Positions 8,002 to 14,290 of a DNA stretch of 64,000 nt are shown piece after piece (position 1 is the stretch's first letter; each line of letters begins with the position of its first letter). Below the pieces are notes generated by a model. That model did not search any database. It was not told the origin of the DNA and saw only the letters and a program-made list of their open reading frames with translations. The DNA comes from Micavibrio sp. UBA6145 (GTDB lineage: Bacteria > Pseudomonadota > Alphaproteobacteria > Micavibrionales > UBA1664). The DNA is taken from NCBI GenBank assembly GCA_002423205.1, contig DIUZ01000024.1, positions 241,834 through 305,833 on the forward strand. Reading direction: 5' to 3'. The translations under genes were made by a program, and so were the position numbers.

Positions 8002-8586
8002 ATGGCCAAAAAAGACGACGCCGAAACCAAACCAGCAGCCCCCGCAGCCGAAGGCGCGGAAGGCGAAGTGAAGCCTTTAGACGATGAAGGCAAAGGCTTC
8101 GGTGCCAAGAAGCTGTTGCTTATCATTGTGCCTGTGATCCTGATCGGTGTCGGTGCCGCCCTGTATTTCACGGGTGTGATTGGCGGCAAGAAAGACGCCG
8201 GTGCCGAGGGCGAACATGCCGCCGCCAGTGCCGAGGGTGGTGAAGCTGCCGAAGGCGGCGAGGGCAAAGGCCAGGCTGCGGGTCCGCAGTTCATGGAATT
8301 GCCCGATCTTCTGGTCAACCTGTCCGGCGCGGGTGGCCCGGCACGGTTCCTGAAACTCAAAGTGAAGCTTGAGGTGGCCAGCGCGGCTGACCTTGAGGCC
8401 CTGACGGCGGTCGCTCCGCGCGTAATCGACCAGTTCCAGACATTCCTGCGCGAGATGCGGGTCCAGGACCTGCGCGGGTCTGCCGGTATTTACAGATTGC
8501 GGCAGGAGCTGCTGTACCGCGTCAACCTCGCGGCCCAGCCGGTCAAGGTCAGGGACGTCCTTTTCCAGGAAATCCTGATCCAGTAA
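8002..8586 (+). CDS. fliL: Flagellar basal body-associated protein FliL
   Basis: A 194-residue inner-membrane protein of the motor. A charged cytoplasmic N-terminus is followed by one membrane helix (about residues 38-58, KKLLLIIVPVILIGVGAALYF), a Gly/Ala/Glu-rich linker and the periplasmic FliL domain (FMELPDLLVNLSG.. to RDVLFQEILIQ). FliL surrounds stator units and supports torque. The ATG at 8002 has AAGGA upstream and fits the family better than the in-frame ATG at 7912. It opens the plus-strand motor block. Confidence 0.95.
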   Translation: MAKKDDAETKPAAPAAEGAEGEVKPLDDEGKGFGAKKLLLIIVPVILIGVGAALYFTGVIGGKKDAGAEGEHAAASAEGGEAAEGGEGKGQAAGPQFMELPDLLVNLSGAGGPARFLKLKVKLEVASAADLEALTAVAPRVIDQFQTFLREMRVQDLRGSAGIYRLRQELLYRVNLAAQPVKVRDVLFQEILIQ

Positions 8587-8614
8587 CGGACACGTTTTAG
8601 GAATTTCCGCTTTG

Positions 8615-8631
8615 TTGGCATGATTTGTGCT
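8615..8631 (+). promoter_or_regulatory. Possible sigma-54 promoter for fliM
   Basis: TTGGCATG-ATTT-GTGCT in the 86-base fliL-fliM gap keeps GG and GC ten bases apart and is about 43 bases before the fliM ATG. It departs from the stronger sites in two positions. A TTAA-N6-TTAA sequence at 8638-8651 lies just downstream. Confidence 0.45.
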
Positions 8632-8672
8632 ATATTGTTAACGAACATTAACGCGCAACCTGTGCAAGAATA

Positions 8673-9800
8673 ATGGCCGACACCGAAACACCGCCAGCCG
8701 CAGCCGCCGATGGGACCGCCGATGGTCCGATGAGCGAAGAAGAACAAGCCATGATGGCCGAATGGGACGCCATGGCTTCGCAGGCATTGGGTGTGGATGG
8801 CAAACCACTCGGCGCCGATACCGATGACGGTGGTGGCACCCGTATCCTCAATCAGGACGAAATCGATTCCCTTCTGGGCTTTAACGATGCCTCCGGCCAG
8901 GAGCAGGCATCGGGCGTCATGGCGCTCATCAACTCGGCGCTGGTCAATTATGAGCGCCTGCCGATGCTCGACATCGTGTTCGACCGACTGGTCCGACTCA
9001 TGTCTACGTCTTTACGTAACCTGACATCAGACAACGTTGAAGTTTCCCTCGACCAGGTGTCGACGGTGCGCTTTGGCGACTACATGAATTCGATCCCGCT
9101 GCCTGCCATGCTTTCCATATTTAAAGCAGAGGAGTGGGATAACGGTGGTCTGCTGATGGTCGACTCGGCACTGATCTATTCCATCGTCGACGTTCTTCTG
9201 GGTGGCCGAAAGGGCACCCCGGCGATCCGGATTGAGGGTCGCCCATACACCACGATTGAGACCAAACTGATCGAGCGCATGGTCGGCGTTGTCATGTCTG
9301 ACATGTCGTCGGCCTTCGATCCGTTGTCGCCCGTCAGCTTCACGATGGAGCGGATGGAAACCAACCCACGCTTTGCCGCAATCACCCAGGGATCGAATGC
9401 GTGTGTCCTCGCGCGGCTGCGTATCGACATGGGTGACCGGGGCGGCCGGGTGGAGATTTTGCTCCCCTATGCCACGCTTGAGCCGATCCGCGAACTGCTC
9501 CTCCAGATGTTCATGGGTGAGAAGTTCGGACGTGACTCGATTTGGGAAACTCACCTCACTAACGAATTGTATTCAACGGATATTGACCTTCAGGCGGTGC
9601 TTGCAGAGAAGACCGTTCCGCTTGGTGAACTGCTCAACTGGAAGCCCGGTTCGACCGTGTTTTTTAACACGAGACCCAAAGACCGGATTGAAGTCCGCTG
9701 TGGTCAGTTCCCGATGTTCAAGGCATCGACCGGCCAGAAGCAGGGCATGCTCGCGGTGCGAATCGACAAGTACATTCCGCCCGCGAAGAAGTCTGAGTAA
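8673..9800 (+). CDS. fliM: Flagellar motor switch protein FliM
   Basis: A 375-residue C-ring switch protein. It contains the N-terminal CheY-binding peptide ILNQDEIDSLLGF (residues 58-70), the CheC-like middle domain (MLDIVFDRLVRLMSTSLRNLT..) and the C-terminal SpoA domain near residues 295-370. An extra 55-residue acidic, Ala-rich stretch precedes the CheY-binding peptide. FliM transmits CheY-phosphate binding to rotor direction and joins FliG and FliN. FliG and FliN are not in the window. Confidence 0.97.
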   Translation: MADTETPPAAAADGTADGPMSEEEQAMMAEWDAMASQALGVDGKPLGADTDDGGGTRILNQDEIDSLLGFNDASGQEQASGVMALINSALVNYERLPMLDIVFDRLVRLMSTSLRNLTSDNVEVSLDQVSTVRFGDYMNSIPLPAMLSIFKAEEWDNGGLLMVDSALIYSIVDVLLGGRKGTPAIRIEGRPYTTIETKLIERMVGVVMSDMSSAFDPLSPVSFTMERMETNPRFAAITQGSNACVLARLRIDMGDRGGRVEILLPYATLEPIRELLLQMFMGEKFGRDSIWETHLTNELYSTDIDLQAVLAEKTVPLGELLNWKPGSTVFFNTRPKDRIEVRCGQFPMFKASTGQKQGMLAVRIDKYIPPAKKSE

Positions 9801-9851
9801 GACATCTCTATACCGCTTGTAAGACTAGCCATAACGTTCTAGCTTTCATTT

Positions 9852-10520
9852 ATGGAAGGCGCGCCCGTATCCCTGATTCTTGATGTCATTGTCGTGGTCC
9901 TGCTGGGCCTGACGATCGTCTATGCTGCGCGTCTTAGTCTCCAGCTGCGCCGTCTGCGCGATTCCAAATCCGATCTTGATAAAGTGGTCCGCGACCTGGT
10001 GAAGAACCTGGACCGGGCCGACCGCGCCATTAGTGGTCTGAAAGAAGCCGCCCGGGAATCGGGTACCGATCTCCAGAACGCCGTCGACAAGGCTATGGCC
10101 CTGTCGGATGAGCTTCAGCTGATTACGGATAGCGGCGACCGTCTGGCATCGCGTCTTGAATCCCTGGTCGCTGCCGGCCGTCCGCTCGCGGCACCCCTTA
10201 ATACGCCACAGTCGGCCCCGACGCCCAAGACTATCGTTGAACCCAGCAAGTCCGGCGCTGACCGGCGTTCTGGTCAGGATAGTCAGCAAGCAAATTCGCC
10301 TCAGGGCGTTCAGGCATCCTATGCCCAGCACCTGCGCAAGCTGGATGCCGGCATTGTGGCACCTTCCAATGCCCCTGTTTCAGGTGGGCCTTTCTCTATC
10401 CGCGACCCGGATGCTGAACGCGGGATCGACCCGCTGGACACCGCCGAGGACGAAAGCCTGTATTCCGAAGCTGAGCGCGATCTGTTCCGCGCCATGAAAA
10501 GCCGCGGCCGTCCCAGATAA
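9852..10520 (+). CDS. DUF6468-type single-pass membrane protein of the flagellar cluster
   Basis: A 222-residue protein with one N-terminal membrane helix (about residues 6-26, SLILDVIVVVLLGLTIVYAA), a helical region to about residue 110, then a Pro/Ser/Gln-rich low-complexity tail. Proteins of this form follow fliM in many alphaproteobacteria; in Caulobacter a similar bitopic protein, PflI, affects flagellar positioning. The equivalence to PflI is inferred from topology and gene position. It sits 51 bases after fliM and 73 before the MotE-like gene, so co-transcription is likely. Confidence 0.6.
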   Translation: MEGAPVSLILDVIVVVLLGLTIVYAARLSLQLRRLRDSKSDLDKVVRDLVKNLDRADRAISGLKEAARESGTDLQNAVDKAMALSDELQLITDSGDRLASRLESLVAAGRPLAAPLNTPQSAPTPKTIVEPSKSGADRRSGQDSQQANSPQGVQASYAQHLRKLDAGIVAPSNAPVSGGPFSIRDPDAERGIDPLDTAEDESLYSEAERDLFRAMKSRGRPR

Positions 10521-10593
10521 CATTTTGGCGGATGGTTTCCTAAGACCGGCCTGACAAGTCTCCACCCCATCACATGGGTATGATAGAATTTCT

Positions 10594-11472
10594 ATGATGA
10601 ACGATTTTCTCACCCGTTTTCGTATCCTGCCGCTTCTGGTTCTGGTCGCCCTGCTTGCCTTTGGCCTGCGCCTGGGAGAGACCGTTACGGATGTGAAGGA
10701 TATGACTGCCTCGGCCCTGGCCGAAGTCCAACCGGCCGCCGGTGAAGCGCCGAAGACGGAAGGGGCGGCTCCCCTGGCGACACCCCCCGGTGACAAATCC
10801 AAGACCGAAGCCCCGACTGATATCACCGGCGCTGTTCTTCCGGCGTCGGGGGACGAGCCCCAGCCGTCCAGGGACAATGCCCCGAAAGTGACCCTGCCGG
10901 ACCCGAATGCATCCCTGCCGGAAGTGTGGGCCGACCCCGCCAGCCAGTCGATGTCCGATTCCCCGGAGCAGATGCAGCTTCTGGCCGATCTCGCCAAGCG
11001 CCGCCAGCAACTGGACGCGCGGGAGAAGCTTCTGGATACCCGTGAGGCGCTGATGAAGGCGTCTGAGAAACAGATCGATACCAAGCTGGCCGAGATGGGT
11101 CAGCTCAAATCCCAGATCGAGGGCCTTCTGGGTAAGCAGCAGGCTGAACAGACTTCCAAGATCACCAGCCTGGTTAAAATCTATGAGCAGATGAAGCCGA
11201 AAGAGGCGGCGGCGATCTTCAACCAGATGGACATGAATATCCTTCTGCAGGTCGTGTCCAAAATGGCGGAGCGTAAAAGTGCACCGATCATGGCAGCCAT
11301 GGAGACCGCAAAGGCGAACGAGTTGAGCGTGCGTCTGACCGAAATGAACAAGCTGCCAGAACGCCGCCCGCAACCGACGGGCTTTCGCGGTGCCAATACC
11401 GGTGCGCCGGTTCCGACGGCCGCCCCTGCGGGATCGGCCTCATTGCCCGGTCTCGACGCGCTTGGGCAGTAA
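10594..11472 (+). CDS. MotE-like periplasmic flagellar protein
   Basis: A 292-residue protein with an N-terminal membrane anchor (residues 10-26, RILPLLVLVALLAFGLRLG), a Pro/Ala-rich linker, a coiled coil (about residues 128-195) and an MgtE/FliG-like domain with KIYEQMKPKEAAAIFNQMD near residue 197. This is the layout of MotE, which chaperones MotC in rhizobia, and of related flagellar proteins elsewhere. A Pro/Ala-rich tail ends the protein. No MotC homologue is seen nearby, so the partner is unknown. Confidence 0.65.
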   Translation: MMNDFLTRFRILPLLVLVALLAFGLRLGETVTDVKDMTASALAEVQPAAGEAPKTEGAAPLATPPGDKSKTEAPTDITGAVLPASGDEPQPSRDNAPKVTLPDPNASLPEVWADPASQSMSDSPEQMQLLADLAKRRQQLDAREKLLDTREALMKASEKQIDTKLAEMGQLKSQIEGLLGKQQAEQTSKITSLVKIYEQMKPKEAAAIFNQMDMNILLQVVSKMAERKSAPIMAAMETAKANELSVRLTEMNKLPERRPQPTGFRGANTGAPVPTAAPAGSASLPGLDALGQ

Positions 11473-11624
11473 GGTATTTCCCTAACTTATCCTGTTGAGC
11501 ATAGTTGCATGTGTTGGCGTGTTTTCTTCATGACGTTTTAACCAAATCGCGGCACACTTACGCTTCAAAGGTGCTGATTTCCGGCCCTTTTTCGTAATTC
11601 CACTAATTCTTCCGGGGTTTTTTT

Positions 11625-12014
11625 ATGGCTGTCGATAAAACTATGAACGTGCTGATTGTTGACGATTACGCAACGATGCGCCGCATCATCCGTAACCTGC
11701 TTAACCAGATTGGCTTTCCGAATATCGACGAGGCCAGTGACGGCGGCGCGGCTCTGAAAATGTTTAATGAAAAGAAATACGGCATGATCGTATCCGACTG
11801 GAATATGGAGCCGATGTCGGGCATGGACCTGCTCAAAGGCATTCGCGGCAGCACCAGCGACAATAAAGGCGTGCCCTTCATTATGGTCACGGCCGAAAGC
11901 AAGACTGAGAACATCATCGCCGCCAAGCAGGCGGGCGTGAACAACTATATCGTGAAGCCGTTCAATGCCGAGACATTGAAGGCCAAGATCACGGCCGTAT
12001 TGGGAGCACTCTAA
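11625..12014 (+). CDS. cheY: Chemotaxis response regulator CheY
   Basis: A 129-residue stand-alone receiver domain. Acidic residues Asp13-Asp14, phosphoacceptor Asp58 (SDWNMEP), Thr89 (MVTAES) and Lys111 (VKPF) are all in place. CheY-phosphate would bind FliM and change flagellar rotation. The following gene is a CheZ-type phosphatase starting two bases after the cheY stop, which supports a chemotaxis role over other single-domain receivers. Confidence 0.93.
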   Translation: MAVDKTMNVLIVDDYATMRRIIRNLLNQIGFPNIDEASDGGAALKMFNEKKYGMIVSDWNMEPMSGMDLLKGIRGSTSDNKGVPFIMVTAESKTENIIAAKQAGVNNYIVKPFNAETLKAKITAVLGAL

Positions 12015-12016
12015 TC

Positions 12017-12595
12017 ATGTCATCCACAAATCAGTACGACCGCAGCAAAGTCGTCAACATAGTCAATTCCGTGATCGCCAAAATGGCGACGTCGACGGAT
12101 TCGAACCAGGATGCAGTTATCAAGGAATTGCGCGGCGTTCTGGACGTCATCCAGGTCCTGCGCGCGGATATTTCGGGCCTGCGTCCGCAGGATGTGACCG
12201 CAAAGCACGTGCCCGGTGCGACCGACGAACTGGACGCGGTGATTACCGCCACCAAGACGGCGACGGATACGATCATGTCGTCATGCGAGGCGATGGAGAA
12301 GGCGGCTGCCGGCAAGAGCGACCCGCTGGCACAGGCGGTCAATGACGAGGTCACCAAGATTTACGAGGCCTGCTCATTCCAGGACATCACCGGCCAGCGC
12401 ATTAAAAAAGTCGTGGGCGTGCTGGAGGAAATCCAGACCAAGGTCGAACATCTGCTGGAGGTTATCGGCCACACCGAAGACCATGTCAGCCAGGATACCC
12501 GCGTCGGCGACGCCAAGCTTATGAACGGGCCGCAAATGCCGGCCAATGCCATAAGTCAGGATGACATCGACAAGCTACTGGCTAGCTTTGACTAA
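12017..12595 (+). CDS. cheZ: CheZ-type CheY-phosphate phosphatase
   Basis: A 192-residue helical protein with the CheZ signature SFQDITGQRIKKVV (residues 120-133), which includes the catalytic Gln122-Asp123 pair. The last residues, ISQDDIDKLLASFD (179-192), form a short amphipathic peptide. CheZ C-terminal helices bind CheY; here the peptide closely resembles the CheY-binding peptide of FliM in the same window. The gene is coupled to cheY and followed by a terminator at 12707-12729. Confidence 0.9.
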   Translation: MSSTNQYDRSKVVNIVNSVIAKMATSTDSNQDAVIKELRGVLDVIQVLRADISGLRPQDVTAKHVPGATDELDAVITATKTATDTIMSSCEAMEKAAAGKSDPLAQAVNDEVTKIYEACSFQDITGQRIKKVVGVLEEIQTKVEHLLEVIGHTEDHVSQDTRVGDAKLMNGPQMPANAISQDDIDKLLASFD

Positions 12596-12605
12596 CTTGG
12601 TTTTG

Positions 12606-12664
12606 GGGCCTCGCCGGCCCACTCGCTCTGCTCGCTCCCGCCCGCGCGGGTTAGCCGCGCGGCT
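12606..12664. repeat. Cluster of GC-rich palindromes after cheZ
   Basis: Three dyads lie within 60 bases: GGGCC-tcgcc-GGCCC (12606-12620), CCCGCGCGGG (12641-12650) and AGCCGCGCGGCT (12653-12664). GCTCGC-type words recur around them. It could be a REP-like intergenic element; no second copy was noticed in the window. Confidence 0.5.
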
Positions 12665-12706
12665 CGCCAGTCGGCTCGCTAACATTGAAATAAGCCTCTT
12701 AAATTT

Positions 12707-12729
12707 CGGCCCCCAACGGGGCCGTTTTT
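12707..12729 (+). terminator. Rho-independent terminator after cheZ
   Basis: GGCCCC and GGGGCC pair around a short CAA-containing loop and are followed by GTTTTTC. It separates cheYZ from the MotB-like genes. Confidence 0.75.
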
Positions 12730-12746
12730 CATGGTAAAGTGTCGGC

Positions 12747-13349
12747 ATGCGCGAGAGAAACATACGCGACAATACCCCGCCGCCGGTTGATATGCGGTCA
12801 CTGACACTGACGCTGACGGTGTCGCTCTTTATTGCGTTACTGGCGTTCTTTATCGTCATGAACGCGCTCAGCCCCGATTCCACCGTCAAACAACAAAAAC
12901 TGCGGGCATCACTGAGTCAGACCTTTGGTTTTGTCGGCTTCGGGCAATCTGTCACGGATACGGGTAATACCGGGGCCGGGGCGCTTGGTGATGCTGAAGT
13001 CGCGGCGGCGCAGGGTTTGCGCAGCGTATTGCCGGATATCGGGTTTCAGTCATCACGCCTTGGCGAGACCGGGCAGATGATGGTGGTGCGCATACCGCGG
13101 GATGATTTCAATGCACGCTGGCCGGATTTGAGCGCACGGCTGAGCAATGTTCTGGTGAACCATAACCGGGGCAGGGCGTATTCATTACAGATGCTGGCGC
13201 TGGACGGGCCGGACAAGGCCGGTGAGCTTGTCGCCAATGCGCGCCAGCTGGCCGAGGAAGGCGTGGACGAGGATCTGATCGGCATCGGGTATATCAACCG
13301 CGGCACCCCGTCGATCGAGCTGCGCTTTATTACATCGGGGGTGCACTGA
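12747..13349 (+). CDS. MotB-like membrane protein 1 (no aspartate in the helix)
   Basis: A 200-residue protein with one N-terminal membrane helix at residues 19-41 ending LLAFFIVMNALS, very like the MotB transmembrane helix, but with no aspartate at the proton-carrying position. The periplasmic part (residues 42-200) looks like a shortened, diverged OmpA-type domain. It overlaps the next MotB-like gene by one base, so the two are translated together. A role in stator anchoring or in a paired complex is inferred; no MotA partner is encoded in the window. Confidence 0.6.
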   Translation: MRERNIRDNTPPPVDMRSLTLTLTVSLFIALLAFFIVMNALSPDSTVKQQKLRASLSQTFGFVGFGQSVTDTGNTGAGALGDAEVAAAQGLRSVLPDIGFQSSRLGETGQMMVVRIPRDDFNARWPDLSARLSNVLVNHNRGRAYSLQMLALDGPDKAGELVANARQLAEEGVDEDLIGIGYINRGTPSIELRFITSGVH

Positions 13350-14206
13350 TGGATAAAATGATGAAGGCGCTCGACGATTACAATGCCGAACATGCCAATT
13401 ATGAGCGGGTGGATGTCACTCTTTTGGGACCCCTGCATGAGAAGCCTAAAAACGCAGCAAATCAGAAGGCCCCGGACAACGCGGAACATGCCACCGACCT
13501 GAACGCCATTGCGTTTATGCAGGGGCAAGGCGCGGCAATTGCCGGGGATGTGCGTGTCTGTCAGGAGCGCGCGCGGATTTACGGCGACCCTGAAAACAAG
13601 GCGATTCAGGCCCGCATGTGGCTGATCTCGTTTACCGACCTGTTTTCGCTGCTGCTGTGTTTTTTCCTGATGCTGTATTCGATGAAGGACCCGGCGGCCC
13701 TGAAAGCGCCCATTCTGAGCGGTGCCAACGCGACACAGATGCATGGCGGCGCGGGCAGTGGAGAGGCCGGGCAGCAGGCGGGGCAGAATATTGCCCGGGT
13801 CGGGATGGGTGAGGGGTTGAACCTGGGGTATCTGCAGGGGGTGCTGAAAAACGCGCTTGTGCAGGTGAAACTGGAAAATGACGTGCGCATTATTACAGGC
13901 GCTGATCACCTGAAACTGCATGTCGATGCAGATAAGGTTTTCAACGGCAACGCGCTTTCGGCTGATGGGCAGCGTATTGCCAAGGGACTGGCCAACCGGC
14001 TGGCGACATTGACCAACCGTATTACGGTTGTGGGTGTGCCGTCGGATTCGGCGGAATGGTCGTCGTCTCTGGCGCAGAGCACCGCGTTTGCCGAGATGAT
14101 GCGCGATGCCGGTTATCGCAAACCATTTGTCGTGGTGGGCGACGGGGCAGGCGGGAAAGCCGGTATTGAAATCCGCGTCGACGCCGACGATGGCCGGGAA
14201 CGGTAA
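13349..14206 (+). CDS. MotB-like membrane protein 2 (aspartate-containing helix, OmpA-like tail)
   Basis: A 285-residue protein with an unusually long, hydrophilic N-terminus (90 residues) before a helix at 91-112, SFTDLFSLLLCFFLMLYSM, that keeps an aspartate (Asp97) where MotB carries its proton-binding residue. A Gly-rich linker leads to an OmpA-like C-terminal domain (about 190-280, VFNGNALSADGQRIAKGLA..) in which the usual GHTD-type peptidoglycan motif is degenerate. Its start overlaps the preceding MotB-like gene. It could be a stator-like or anchoring subunit. It is not assigned as MotB because of the layout and the missing motA. Confidence 0.6.
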   Translation: MDKMMKALDDYNAEHANYERVDVTLLGPLHEKPKNAANQKAPDNAEHATDLNAIAFMQGQGAAIAGDVRVCQERARIYGDPENKAIQARMWLISFTDLFSLLLCFFLMLYSMKDPAALKAPILSGANATQMHGGAGSGEAGQQAGQNIARVGMGEGLNLGYLQGVLKNALVQVKLENDVRIITGADHLKLHVDADKVFNGNALSADGQRIAKGLANRLATLTNRITVVGVPSDSAEWSSSLAQSTAFAEMMRDAGYRKPFVVVGDGAGGKAGIEIRVDADDGRER

Positions 14207-14290
14207 AAAAGGGTTGAAAACGTAAAGGTCTTTAGGGCTCTAACGTTGACCGTACACAGGCCCCATGTCAGGGTGAAATGTAAGGATCCC

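Noticed and set aside
8638..8651. CtrA box before fliM (TTAACGAACATTAA)
   Set aside because: The spacing is six, but CtrA sites need TTAA-N7-TTAA. Kept only as a note near the possible sigma-54 site.
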